From Laetiporus sulphureus 93-53 (taxonomy: Eukaryota; Basidiomycota; Agaricomycetes; Polyporales; Laetiporaceae): a DNA stretch of 64,000 bases. Location of the stretch: assembly GCF_001632365.1 (NCBI RefSeq), contig NW_024468569.1, forward strand, positions 62,001 to 126,000. Direction: 5' to 3'. Below are positions 9,553 to 22,500 of this stretch, one piece after another (the first letter of the stretch is position 1; every line of letters begins with the position of its first letter). The notes under the pieces were generated by a model. The model ran no database searches, was not told where the DNA came from, and saw only the letters and a program-made list of their open reading frames with translations. The position numbers and the translations under genes are program-made.

Positions 9553-12219
9553 CTATTCGAAGAGGCTGACAGTGATGCTCTGCAGTTTGCCATCGCGAAT
9601 GGCCTAAACGGAGAGCACCAGTCAGCTTCCGATCGACGTAAAATTATGAAAAGCGAAGAATGGCACATACCTCATGAATAAGCGAGATGTTCTTGCCCAC
9701 CGTCGAGTCAACGACGCCCGGCCCCGCAGCAAAACCGTCCAAATTTTCCACACCATGCATGCGCACGCCGAGCGTCACCCTCACAAACTCGTACACCACC
9801 CGCGTCTTACCCAAGAACGCACTCGAGGGGGTGGCGCCGCGCTCGCCGCGGAGGTATGCCTCGCGAAGACGCACAAGTAGGTCCGTGCTCTGCTCCGCGA
9901 TCTGGTCGCGGAACTCGCTGAGGCAGCCGAGCGCGCCCGCCGCATCGTGCGCGATGCAGAAGTCGACGATTGTGGACATACAGGCGGACGCGACCTTGTG
10001 CATGCGCGGCTTCGCATCCATGGTACTCGTAGCGTCCAGTGCGTGCCCAATAGCAGGCCATGCGAGGCCGAAGAGCTTGTCCAAACTCGGGCCGGCCACG
10101 CTCGACCCGAAGTAGGCGTCGAGTTGCTCGCGAAGGATCGTCTTCATGCCTTCCTGGAGCTCGTTCTGCATGGCACGGAGATCCACGGCTTGGCAGAGGA
10201 TATAAAGATAACTTGCAGTGATCAAGGAGAGGACCTCCAGAGAGTTGATGGTTGCTCTGCCGCTGATGAGGGCGAGAGAGCTGGCAAGGCATGTCAAAAT
10301 CCTCCCTATCGTGGAAAACCGTTCCACTCACTTGACAGCCTGGTTGTGCATCTCGGCCGACTGAACATGCGTTGACACAGGATTCGCGAGGTATCCCAGT
10401 TCACCAACGTATGCAGCGACGTGGATATCGAGACCCTTCGCGTGGTAGTTGAGCGACGGGTCCGTCGCAGCAACACTCGGGGGCAGTCCACGGTTCATCG
10501 TTGGGTTCAGGATCTCCGTGCACTGTGCGAAGAGCAACTTGCCGATGTGGTGCAGCGCCAGCCGCGTCTTCTCCATAGCGTTCGTGACGGCCATAGCCTG
10601 GAAGTTACCGCCATGATGCACGGTGTCCGTCTCCGCTTCGATAAGCGGGTTGTCCGTTGCTAGAGAAAATGATGAGCATCTGGGAAGATACTCGGGAGGA
10701 TAGGCTACTCACTAGTGTTGCACTCAAGTGTGACAGTGCCGAGAGCAGAGAGGATGTCCTCAATCTGAGGGCCGAGGAACTGAGCCGCGGTGCGGAGGGG
10801 GTAGCGATCCTGGCGCAGTTCACCGGCATCATCCTTGATGTTCCTCTCCTCCTCCTTCGTCACAGCCAGCTGCGTTCCCTCTAGCAACGACCTGATGTTT
10901 GCAGCGGACTCAACCTGTCCCGGATGCGGGCGTGCAACATCGTGGATGAATGGCTCGAACGAGCCCTGCGTTCCCAGGAGCGCCTCCGTTCCCATCGCTG
11001 TGCAGACCTGCGCAAGCATCGCGAGATGTACGGCTTCATGCAGTGCGAGCGCTGCAACAGACGCGGAGAACGCGGTGCCGTTCAGGATACCAAGATGTTC
11101 CTTGGATGCCAGCGGGATGGGTTCGATGCCATGCGCGGCCAGCGCCTCGCTAGACGCGACGATCTGGCGCGGCCCAAACTTGGCGGGGCCGTCAAAGACG
11201 CGTATTGATGGGTTACCAGTAAGCGTGCCCGCAATGTATGACAGTGGAGAGAGATCTGAGACAGAATGCGATGCGATCAGATCAATTTATCAGAGGGGAC
11301 TCGAGAATAGCAGATAGCGCAGCGCATCTGTTATCATACAACACTCTTTTGACTATCACGCTGTGCTGTGCTGCGTCCGCCAATCTGCTCCGGTAGAAGA
11401 ACGTAGCGCTCACCTCCTGACGCCGAGATGCTGCCGCGAAGAGGCACCAATGGTGTAATGCTTTCCCGAAGAAGAGAGCCCATCTTCTCAATCAACTCCC
11501 ACCTAACGCCGGAATGCCCGCGAATGAGGGAGTTCATACGGATCAATATGGCACCCCGGACCCAGGCTTCCGGCATACTGGTGGAGGCGAGGGGATCTGT
11601 GAGCGGTAGTATAGGTGTTGGAGTGTCCGTTTGCGATGGCAGAACGCCAACATGCTGATGCTGGAGCAGTGCGTGTCCGAGCATGATGGGGTCATTTGTG
11701 CGGGTATCAGCTGTGCACGATCAACAAATTTTGTGAGCGTCTGGCAGCGGAAATAGAGAGCGCTCTCGCGGACTTACCACTGCCGCCGAATCCGGTACTG
11801 ACACCATAGACACTGGTCTCGGCTTCAACCTTCTTTACAATGACGGCTCTGCTTCGGGCCACTTGCTCCTTGAGCTGTGACGATTCGTCTAGCGTTACAT
11901 CTGCACCATATCTCGCAGCAGCTGTAACAGCCGGGACGGACAGCGTCTTTCCGTCGACAACAACAGCCTTTCCGTTCCTATTGCAAGCGTGTCAGTTTTA
12001 GGGGAAGAACGAGATGAGAGTACTGGATGCATACTTGTAGGCCTCCAACTGGTGATGGGCTTCAATGAACTGGGTCAGAAGGCCAGCAGCGGACACGTGG
12101 TGCTCGACGTCCGCGTGACCGTTCCTCCCTGCGCCGTTCCCGTGCAACGCAACCTTACGCTGGGCAAGCGGGGTGGCTGGGACGGCATGAACGTATCCAT
12201 TGTTTCTGATGCTAGGCAT
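9553..12219 (-). CDS. PAL: Phenylalanine ammonia-lyase
   Basis: Non-oxidative deamination of L-phenylalanine to trans-cinnamate and ammonia; in basidiomycetes it supplies phenylpropanoid and aromatic degradation routes. Start ATG at 12217-12219 ([13 protein letters not shown]), stop TAG at 9553-9555. At least six exons join conserved blocks: [27 protein letters not shown], the MIO-forming Ala-Ser-Gly in [25 protein letters not shown], and the long helical C-terminal part ending SITVSLFE. The Ala-Ser-Gly triad ends one exon; the following Asp codon is split by a 158-bp intron (11256-11413), longer than the others in this window. Both catalytic landmarks are intact, so an active enzyme is expected. 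Histidine and tyrosine ammonia-lyases share the core, but the N-terminal layout and size fit fungal PAL. Confidence 0.93.
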
Positions 12220-12298
12220 GTTGAAACGCTAAGTGAAGGTTGAGTAGAATAAAGAGGAGAAGGAGTTGGATGGGGAGACGTTGCAGCGAGCGGATCCC

Positions 12299-12306
12299 TT
12301 TATATA
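12299..12306 (-). promoter_or_regulatory. TATA box of the PAL gene
   Basis: Reading leftward, GTCTATATAAAGGG places a TATATAAA element 80 bp before the PAL start codon, at a normal distance for a short leader. Confidence 0.6.
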
Positions 12307-14921
12307 GACGGGGCCATGACAGGGCCAGGAGCCAGACGGAATTTACGAACAACTGCTATGATCGCATAGCCGCTTCAGGCAGAATACCAATTTCTGGTTT
12401 ACCCATTTCCTAGATCCGGCCGAAGGCCTAACCAATAATTTCGTGCGAACGAACGCCGGATGCTAGTTACCTCTTCGCGACCTGGACCTCAGGATGGGGG
12501 TAGATACTCAGTGGGAGCATTCAGTTCAGGCGATCTGTCTTCGCCTTTTCTTTTTTCGACGGGGCCGGGTGTGAGATGTTCTCATCTTATCAGGAACCCC
12601 ATATCTACAACTTGTCATATTGAAGCTCTCATATCCATAAGACGTAAGAACAGAGGTTACCACATGAGAAAATCCTGCGGAGATGTATGTGGTATTGCAC
12701 CAGTAGCTGCGAATACAAACCGCTCAGCCAGTTGTCCGATTCTGCGTCGCAGACTGGCGCTCACAATCTTTTGCAGCGATCAGAACAGCTTGTCAAAATG
12801 ATGATGATGATGGGCGTCCTCATAGCCATACAGCGACAGCTGTCTATCGTCCGAAGCACAGCAGAACGCCCGTTATCGTGGCGCCAGCCTTCACGCATCC
12901 CGCTCGAAGAAACGGGTCTGATGAGAGGAGTACGTCCTTGACCAATGGATCGCGACAGGCTACTTCCTTATTCTCGCACCCGTGGAATCCTTCGGATTCA
13001 TGTCTAGAAACGGGGTAGGCAAAAGGCACCATTCGCCCGAGTGATCCCATGAGTGCGAACGTGGAGTCGGCGACTCTTCTCTCATCGCTTTGATCAGGAC
13101 ACGGGTATGAGCATTGACACACGGCTATGCATCCTCGGCTTTCCATAAGCAACGCCGCACGACCCCGAGTGATAGTTATACTGCTGTGTGATTAGCCGGA
13201 TGCTCCCAACCGCATCATCGGTTGTCGATTTGGGTTAATGTCATACGGTGAACCCCTCCCGATGCCGTCTTCCCTGCACCTGTGCGTTGCTGTTACAAGG
13301 ATAGTGGAGAATACGTTAGCGTTATCCACGGACCAGGGTGCATTCAACCTGGCACGATCACATTCAATCGAGCTGACAAGACAGGTTGCGATACGGGGAG
13401 GTCGATGCACTAAAACTCATTGCCACTGAGCGACGCACACGGCACAAAGCTCATCGCTACTGAGCGACTCACCCTGCATCATGTGCCGTGTGCAATCACA
13501 CCCGGCATCTGAGGTCGGTGTCCATATATAACTGCTCAATGACGTCCGACCGATATGAACCTGAGAGAGATCCCATACGGATATCAGCTTGTTTCTGATC
13601 TATCGTCTTCGATCGCATTCTCTCACCTAGTGCCTCGTGGCTATGTTCCGGCCGGAGGATTCTCTGCGTTTGGAAGCTTCCGCGACCAATGGGGTCGGCA
13701 AAGAACACATGTGGCTAGCATCGGCGGAGGTGAGCCAAGGATGAAAACAAAGGATGCTATTGCTCAAGAGAGCCTTGATCACACAAGGCAGAGTAACTCT
13801 CGAATTCGGCGAGACGTTTAAAAACCGCGGGGATTGACAAGAAACTATTCTCTCATTGAGGAACAAGAATTGTTCGACGGCCAAGCTACTCTCCCTGACG
13901 AATGATGGTTTTCTTGGGTTGCCTTCATGTGACCGATGAATCTCCTTAGTCCGATCGCGGATTGGAACATACACCCCCTTCCTGCCAGACAAGACCTTGA
14001 CCACCAATGAAAGATCCGAGAGCGTACGTTGTACCGCTCACCGCCTGCAAATGAATATTGCCAGACATCACGCGGGTAGTCGTCCACGAGTGACGTAGTG
14101 CCACATGCGCAATCCTAGCCAAGGGGACCACCATGTGTATTGATGGCAGAAGGCGAGAAGTCGCGGGCACGGGTCGAGCTAAGGGCTGCTGACCCGCCGA
14201 GGCAGTTCGTGCCCCGGTGAACGGATGTGGCTCAGAACTCAGTTGCGCTGGTCTCGTGGCGGAACTGTGGAACAGATACGGCGGTGATGATGTGTGATGT
14301 GTGCGATGGCGTCGGAGGGGCGGACAGCCGGGTGTAATCAGGATACGTGTTCAGGTGAACAGCATGTTGGCAGTGGGACGGGATGATGCATGACCTGTCC
14401 ATGATCGGGACGGAATGATGACGGACGGGCTATGGCGGACGCGACAGGATATACATGTCAGAACAGGTCAGAGGATGCCCGCAGTGCACAGCAAGATGTC
14501 GAATCAACGGAGATCCTGACTCGTAAAGATGTCGAGATGACAGTTGGTCACTGGGAAGGATTCGCGCCGACTCCCTTGCTGTGCAGAGCATCAACGCCAA
14601 CGCAGAATACTGCTCCGTACTGCTTGAGCCTCAGGAAGGCTTTCGATATAGAGGATATAGGACAAAGCAAGTCAGGCAGTTGCTAGGAATGCAGAGGAGG
14701 CAGGACAATGCAGGACCACAACTTCTAGTAGACGGACATGGTTAGATATCCTAAACTTTGTGAAATGGATTTATTGTGGCAGACTAGTTGGCTGCCGAGT
14801 ATTTCCCACGTGTTACTTTTTATTTTTTTATTTCATTATTTAACCAAATTCTACAGCTGTTCAGCCGAGATTCTGAGTGCATGAACTTCGCCAGCTCTCA
14901 ATCTCAAAATACACCATCACC
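12307..14921. other. Gene-poor stretch upstream of PAL and FCF1
   Basis: About 2.6 kb without a supportable gene. ORFs of 60-126 codons occur on both strands but lack family motifs and consistent splicing. Small features: a GAT-triplet run near 12797-12812; two copies of CTCAT-GC-ACTGAGCGAC spaced about 35 bp at 13414-13470, flanked by an inverted ACACGGCAC/GTGCCGTGT pair; and a G-rich tract at 14270-14440. An unrecognised gene or noncoding RNA cannot be excluded. Confidence 0.4.
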
Positions 14922-15778
14922 ATGGTACGTGTTTACGTCAACTGCTGCTGCTGCTGAGATGTTGAACCAAAGCGTGTAGGGGAAAGCCAAGAAGACAAGA
15001 AAGTTCGCGGCCGTCAAGCGACTGTTGAACCCAAACGATATTCGACTGTAGGTTGCGAACAGAAGGATGAGACCCAGGTCAGCTTACCCCGCGTCCGTAG
15101 GAAGGAAAACCAGCTGAAGCAGAAGCAGAAGGAAGAGAAGGAGAAGGAGAAGGCCGTCCGTCGGATGTACGTCCGGCCATTTGTCAGAATGTCTCCTGAC
15201 ACTGACCTGTTTACCCTCTCCCAGACCTCAGGTCGCCTCATCACTGTTCCTGCAGCACAATGATGCCCTCGTACCACCATATCGCGTCCTCATTGATACG
15301 AATTTTATCAACTTTAGCTTGCAAAATAAGCTGGAGCTCATCAGCGGCATGATGGATTGTCTGTATGCGAAATGTAAGGCTTCACGAGACTGGCTTGGTT
15401 CGCATTACTCATGCGCGGACAAACACAGGCATTCCATGCGTGACCGACTGTGTGATGGCCGAGTTGGAGAAGCTGGGTCATAGATACCGAGTCGCTCTGA
15501 GGTGTGCTTCGCGTTCACTCGCTGCGGGTGATCGTTTCTGACGTCCACGCAGGGTAGCCCGTGATCCTCGCTTCGAGCGTCTAGCATGCTCACATTCGGG
15601 TACGTATGCCGATGACTGCTTGGTGCAACGGGTGACAGCACACCGATGCTACATCGTCGCTACCTGTGATCGCGAACTCCGACGGCGTATCCGCCAGATT
15701 CCTGGCGTGCCGCTCATGTACATCGTCCGCAGACGCTACGCGATAGAGAGGTTGCCGGACCAGGGCGCTCCGTTGTAG
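14922..15778 (+). CDS. FCF1: rRNA-processing PIN nuclease FCF1 (Utp24)
   Basis: PIN-domain endonuclease of the small-subunit processome, which cuts pre-rRNA at sites A1 and A2 in the nucleolus. Six exons: 14922-14924 (the ATG alone), 14980-15047, 15101-15166, 15225-15373, 15429-15501, 15553-15778; total 585 nt, 194 residues, the usual length. The joined protein starts [19 protein letters not shown] and has the basic Lys/Glu helix, then the PIN core: LIDTNF (acidic residue 1), VMAELEKLG (Glu), [10 protein letters not shown] (Asp pair) and [11 protein letters not shown] (Asp). It ends [11 protein letters not shown], close to the family C terminus. All expected acidic residues are present. Utp23, a degenerate relative, is excluded by these residues and by the strong match to Fcf1. 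Confidence 0.95.
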
Positions 15779-17297
15779 ACGTAGACGACTTCGTCTTCTC
15801 ATGACGTCTGCATCGTGTTTTGCAGCCATAGCATTGTGCGTCAATTCATCTAGTAAGGCTCTTTCTCAAATTGTCCATTGACGTGCTACCCCAGAGTACG
15901 ACTCGTCTCCTCTTCTGTATAGAAAGTTCGTTGTTTATCCGGACAATCTTCCATACCAGGCTGAAAACGCTAAGCCTTACGGGTTCAATCCACCCTGTTT
16001 CCCACTCCAACGCTTCCCGGTGCAAAAGGGTGGCACCGTCTTTCATACCTTCCATGACATGCATTGGTTCGATTGAAAACGTGCTACACGCTGTTGGTAT
16101 TACGGCGAATCACCGCCTTTGTTCGTTGTAACGCTATGAACAGATCTGACTTCTGGTGTGTTGCCATTGCTGCTGTTCACACGAGGACTCCTATCTGATA
16201 ATCACTGGTGAGATACTTGCCCAGCATCAGTGCAACGTCTGTTGGATCTTGAGCTCATTGTCTCTGGCCCGTGCTCATAACCTTTACTTGCAAATCGATT
16301 ATTCTGCGATGGCAGGGTGCCAGTAAAGAGGTATGGGTACAAGACCAGTTATGTCCAGCCTGTTCACACAGATTGCCACTGGTGTTGCTGTCAATGTCGT
16401 ATAATTCATTGATAACGACAGATGCTCCACATTGGCATCCCGCGCGGCTTCTATGGTCCCAAGGCCACAGACGCCGGGGAAGACCAGGTAGAAGTCCAAG
16501 CTATTTTGGCTCAGGACTCGAGAGGGCACCAGTGTCATGCTGGAGAATGTACGGATCAACAAACGGACCGGCTTCCACTATTGCCATCGCTTATTCAGAG
16601 CAAGGATGACTCCACCGGTCTGGAGAAAGGTAAGGTACTCGATATGCTAGAGTTGGCAACGACAAGCTCGACTTCTTAAAATTCAGTATATTCAAAGTGT
16701 GACTTTTATTATTTTCCCACAAATTACGTGCCATCACTGCTTTGTCTTCAAAAATCTGCTCATTTGGCACTGTCCGACTCCTGGGCGGTCTCAGGAACAA
16801 ATCGGGCGTCGCGTACGTACTAACACCCAGATGCATGAAATCTTGCGACTGTGAGGGTTGAGAACTCCTCCTCGGCAACTGTATATGGTGCTGTCCGATC
16901 TGATCCCGAGCATACTATTCACTCGGGTCCCTCAAATTCTGTCACTTCATTATAGTTGTATTCAAAACGATAGCGGCCTAGCCTGGGATCTCGGAGAAAG
17001 TCGCTGGCCATTATCCTCTAGATATCTTTTCACTTTCCTCAGATACTCTCTGTTGCGTTTACTCTCAAAAGTCCGTATTTATATCCACTTTCAATTGTAT
17101 TGTGGATCTACTATCTGTGAACCGTCGGAGAATCTTGTTGAGCCAATATTTGCGTATTTTAGAAAGTCTCGTGCCGCTAGCTCACCGCCACGTGACTGGC
17201 CAAAATATGACTACACAACGCGCTACGCGTCACGACGCCACCCACGAAGTGGGACATTCCTTATTCCGTGCCACTCCCAACTTGCTCGGTCATCAGG
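15779..17297. other. Intergenic, no gene recognised
   Basis: About 1.5 kb. Candidate ORFs (for example 15846-16064 leftward, 16271-16609 rightward) show no family motif and no clear coding partner exon. An A/T-rich segment lies at 16670-16740. Part of it must serve as the promoter of the DUF1917-like gene. Confidence 0.35.
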
Positions 17298-19324
17298 ATG
17301 AGCAACGGCGAGGATACCATCCCACTCGAGTACCAGTATGCATGGTCTCCCGAATCAAGCATTCCTCTGGAGGAATTTCTCACCAAAGCGCGTATATCAT
17401 GTCCAGTCGTTCCCACTTGAACTGACAGAATTCTCACTCCAGTATAAGCCATCGATGGTGCAAAATGACGGCACCAAACCTGTGGGAATCTCCAGTAAGA
17501 TTCGCGAAAGACATAATCTGATAGCTGCCCGCGTAGTGGCTGTGGGTGAGAAGATCCAAGCCCGCCAAGGAGGATTATTCTGCGGACCAAGCTGCTGCTG
17601 TGGAAGAAGCTACAGCGCTACGTAAGTATCAATGGCTCATTTCACGGTCTTTATATTTACCTTCTAATAGTACAAGAAGTTACTGAGAAAGTGGATAACA
17701 TCAAGGTAGGAGCATTTGGTTTGTGTGCATGTCGATGTGCCGGCAGATGTATCATCTGGAATGTCCAATCGTCTCCTTATGACCCGTGGAACGTGAAAAC
17801 TTGTGGAGATCTATTTGGCCCCCTTTCCCGCTTTCTTAGCGTTCTTTCGCGCTGTTCTTGTGATGCCCCGGGGGAGATTGGGTGGGCAGTTTGTCTTAGC
17901 TCGCTGAAGCGGCAACGGGACGCAGAACTTTCCTGATGGTGAACCTCCGTCTGAGTTGGAGGTGTTTGCAGGTGCTACTTGGTCAGCTGGGCTGCTGCAC
18001 ATCGGCTTGCAGACGAGAGGCAAACGGGCAACCATGCGGTCATGCATAGGCTCAACACATCTTCCTAACAGAACGATGACTCGATACCAGTCCGGGCCAA
18101 CAAGAAGAAAGGCACAAAGAGCAAGAAGGAGCTCCGTGAGGCTGTGAGCGCCATCCCACTAACTGGAACAACGCTCCTCACCCCGTGTAGGTTCAAAGCG
18201 AAGCCGCTGAGAAACTCAAGGACATAGCAGTCCGGCACGGTTACGTGCATGGGAAATGGTGCCCGCTGCAGTGGAGAAGACAATTCAAAAAAACTCACAC
18301 ACTCCGTTCTGACAGGCTGATTTTTGCCCCTTCGGACAAGGTCGACTTGGTCTGGTCAACCATTGCCAGTAAGGGCGCGGTTGATCCCTTCGCACCGTCC
18401 GATTCAGCTCAATTTGTGCAGAATCACTTGTTTCAGGTTTTTTGGCTTCTACCAGGGCAGATGTGGCGAAAGTGGCGACGTCTCCACAAGACGAAACGCC
18501 CAACTACTCCCACGTCCTCTGCTTATACGTTCCGAACGTCTACGACAAGCAGGAAGTGACCGAGGTGAGAAGGACGCTATCTGTGCGAACAGCCTGTCGT
18601 GCGCTAATGCGAACTAAAGATCATGAAAATTCTGCTGCGACAACATGGCATGAACCTGATGGGCGTCAAAGCCGATTTGTACACTTCGATTGGTATGTCT
18701 TCGCCCACTCCCGTATCATCTACGGTCAAAGTAATGCGTCCCTCTCCAGGCCTCGATAGCAAACATCCGAGCGGTATCCCATCCACGGTATGACCTGTTC
18801 AATTTTAGAGGACCCATTGCCAATAAAACCATCAGGTCTGGAAGAACACGGCTCTTCTGCCGGATACTGAGATTAAGGTATTTCTTTTGAACAATTCGCA
18901 CCCTGCAAATCGCTCATCTACTTTGAAGAAACTGAAGGACGAATTCTTCGCTGAGCTCAAAACAGGAAAGAGCGCAGACAAAGAGAAAACAGCAGTGGAG
19001 AAGGCACCCACCAAGCAGAAACCGAAACTTAAGAAGAAGGCGGGGGAAGATAACCCATTTGCGTCTGACGAGGAGGACCCGCTGAAAGAACAGCCCGCGC
19101 CGGCCCAGCCGTCTTCTAGCAAATCCGAACCTAGGCGTAAGAGCGTACCTCAGGAAAATGAGTTCGTCTCCGATGAGGACAGAAATGAGAAGGAAGACAG
19201 AGGAAAGAAACGCAAGGCGAAAGTGACACGAAGTCAGACTGACTCTTTGAAGAAAGCAAGCGATGATTACGACGACAACGAGGAAGAAGAGAGGCCACAG
19301 AAGAAGAGATTGTACACAAAGTGA
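17298..19324 (+). CDS. Bles03/DUF1917 (UPF0696)-like protein with charged tail
   Basis: Function unknown in any organism. Start ATG 17298 (MSNGEDTIPLEYQYAWSPE), stop TGA 19322-19324; at least nine exons, of which several between 17700 and 18180 I could not fix. Recognised blocks: WLWVRRSKPAKEDYSAD; GYVHGKWLIFAPSDKVD joined to LVWSTIASKGAVDPFAP; HVLCLYVPNVYDKQEV; then MNLMGVKADLYTSIGLDSK with a GIPSTVWKN end. The order GKW-[IF]-P...DxxW, a central strand with the Asp-Glu-Val segment, and a K-x-D-x-Y-T-x-[IL]-G motif fits the eIF4E-like fold described for the C11orf68/Bles03 family. A 150-residue Lys/Glu/Asp-rich tail with basic clusters (KKRKAKV-like) follows and suggests nuclear location. The assignment rests on motif order only. 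Confidence 0.62.
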
Positions 19325-19582
19325 AGGTCTGTTGATGTCTCCGCTCCATCGATCACATACCCATCCGCATGACTGTCTGCTGCGTCTATATCATTCCGCC
19401 GTATGCAGTGTGCTTGTGGTTGCTTGGGTTACTCCGCAGGTGATAACCATGCCAATGTTTTTTCTCTCATCCTGAGGTTGACGATATTTTGTCAAATTAT
19501 GCTACTGCTACAAACTCGCATTGAAGCAGACGTTCGGATTGCATCACAGGCTTGAGGCCATTTATGAACGTTTGTATATCCT

Positions 19583-22500
19583 CTAATTGTCATCCGTGCT
19601 AGCTTTTCCTCGGACTCTTTGTTTCTTGAGAGGAATGCCGCCGGACCCTGCCTGTGACTCATTTGCCTCATCATCCCTAGACCGTTTGGAGCTTCTTCTA
19701 TTGTTCTTCTGTTTGCCAGCATCCACGTGCTCTTCTTCAGGAGAGTCCTCAGCGGCGTCCTCTCCCAGCTTCTCAGCGGAATCATCAGTAGTATGATGAC
19801 GCCTGCGGCGCCCAGCATATGTCCGGATGGGAGTAGACGTGGATGCCTTTAACGGTGATTCACCCTTCTCTACTTCGCCTTTCGCGAATATGTCGGAGTC
19901 ACGATGGTCGTTGGGTCGCTTCGTGGCTGCCTCTTCATCCTCGCTCAAATCGCTGAGTTCGCTATCTGTTATAGACTCAGTTGTCGCCACGCTGCCAGCT
20001 GCAGACAGACGACTTTTGATTTTACCGGAAATTGAAGTGGACACTGAAGCGGCTGGAGAAGGTAGTGAACCGACTGAGACGTTTCCGCTGATAACAGGAG
20101 GACCAGAAGATCCAGCTGCCGAGAAGCTGCGCGACCCGATGGACTTGCGAGAATGTCCCGAGAGCTTACTCTGGCTCGCGAAAGACTTTGCTTTATGCTT
20201 GTATCGAATGGATTCGCCAGGTTCTGTGATGTAGAAGACCTCCTGTTCTCGAAGCAGATCGACACCGACCAACTGACGCAGGACTCCGACCAGGTTTGGA
20301 TCTAGGTCTAAAGCTTCCAGATCATCCTCCAGGCGTACGCGTGAATTGATCAACAGTGGACCGTGATCTTCGATGTCCTCTTCTTCCATGAGCTCCGCAT
20401 CACCTAGAGAACAACCAGGGACAGCAAAGAATACGCGAGGTCCATCCTCCTCATGAGGGATACTGATCCTATGGAAGCGACAATTTGATCGAGTAACTGG
20501 AGAGCTCGATGAAAGCTGAGTAGCCTGCTGAGATGGCCCTGGCTCCGCCGAAATCTGAGAGGATGATGGCGGAGGCATCGATGGTGAGCGTCTCTTGGGT
20601 TTCTCCAAAGGCGATGACCCAGATGAAGCGGGGAGACCATGGATATGAACAAAGCCACGGGTGGGCGAGCGTTCCAAAGGTGGCACTGATCGTCTGAGAT
20701 GGTGCGAATGCATCAATGTGTGCGGGGCTGTAGGCGATGCAGGCAGTGCACTGGAATCGTTTATCGGAGCAGTAGGGGCAATCGACGATGCTCGAGATGT
20801 ATCGCGACTGGTCGATTCTTGCTGTGCGCCGGGAAAAGTACCATCACTACCATTAGTAGGTTTCTGGTTGGTCGAGGGAGTCTCGCTGACATTATCACCC
20901 TCTTCCTCTTTCTGTTTACCCTTGTCCTTCTCGGAACGAGGGGATAGGCTCTCATCAAGGTGACGCGCGATAGTCGATGCAGTGTCCTTGACAGTCATGG
21001 AACGAGTGATTCGCGGCGGAAGCACTGAACCGATTCGCTGGCGTTTGAGGGGCCGATGTTCTACAATTTCCTGGCTTGACTCCGCAATCGCCGACTCCAT
21101 GACCTGCTTTTTGCCCCTATCACGTGATGCGACTGTTCCATTCTCTTGGTTTTCAGAGGATCTGCCACGCTTAACAGCCCTGGAAGTCTCAGAGCTGAGC
21201 CGCGTCGGGTGTAAGTCAATTGGAACGCTCAAGCTGTGCAGATAAAGCTTACCTCGCTGCATAATCATCCGCTGACGGTGCCTTCTGGTCCTGACCGACG
21301 TCAAAATTTGTCTCTTCCCCGGCAACCTCAGATGAGACCACTTCGTCAGTGTCCGTAGGATGATCGAGACCGTTCGTCTGAGGCGTCCGAGGGGCCAGTT
21401 CACCTGTAGAACTTTGCCTGCGGCCTGCATCATAATCCGGATCGACGTCACCCTCCGCATCTGCATCGCCACCCGTCTCGGTAGGTCGAACATCGCGATC
21501 GCCTACCTCGCTGCGAGCACCGGAATCCGAATCTGAAGGATACATGAGCTCGAGTTGTTCAATGTCGACTACACTTTCTAGGCCTTCTTTGGTCGGCTTC
21601 AGCACAGGAGAGTTGGCAGCAAGGTCCTCGCTCGGCTCTTGCAGGTCGACAAAGTCTTCAATAGTTGATTCTCGAGTCTTCTCTGGTGGCAAATCTTCAT
21701 GACAACCTTCTTGGTGACCTTCATCCACAGAACTGTTACCCTCAGGCTGTTGCAACAGCTGCTCAGCGGTGACTCCTTGCTTCAGAGGTGATTCTGTATA
21801 AGCGTCCTCTCCAAGGCCGATGTTCTGAGACTCTGGTGAGATTGGTGACGATTCTTTTGCGAAAAGCGGAGTGAAGAGCCCACTGGCACTCTCGCTACGA
21901 TTTGAATCATTTGTTGAATTGCTGGAGGAGTCAGAAGTGGGCGAACGTGACCGACGTGTTGTCCAGATTGCCGAACCAGAGTCAAACTGATGCGGGCTGG
22001 GAGGCGAGACGGGTGTATGTGGCACGCTGGTAGGATCGGGGACGAGTGGGTTTGCGGATATAGGCATCGGAATGCCGTTGACTAGCACTTTCTCTGGCAC
22101 GTTATTCGCATCAATAGCGCCCTCGCTTGAAGAAACCGGATGCCCTGCTTCAGGGTGCGCAGCGGGGAACAAGGTTTTGCCCTCCTCGATGTTCTCATCA
22201 ATAGCTGCAGTACTTTCTGGTACTTCATGCAGCTGCAAGTCAGCAGGAGCTGCCCAATGATGGCTTGAAGGAGGTAAGACTTGGGTTTCTCGATGATTTT
22301 CCTCAGACTGCTCCGTATCTGCAGTAGAGGACGACATAGCAGGCTCCTTACAATTATGCAATGTAAGCCGAACTGTCGGACTGTACCGGAGGGCAGCTTA
22401 CCTGTTCTGGAAGCCGACAAGCGGCAGCGTATATGGAGTCAGCCACAACGACATCCCCCGTGTGACGCCCATGTTCATGCCACTGGCGATTCTCAGGTTC

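Noticed and set aside
13496..14007. Leftward ORFs of 70 and 126 codons
   Set aside because: No motif, no consistent start or partner exon; composition does not look like neighbouring genes.
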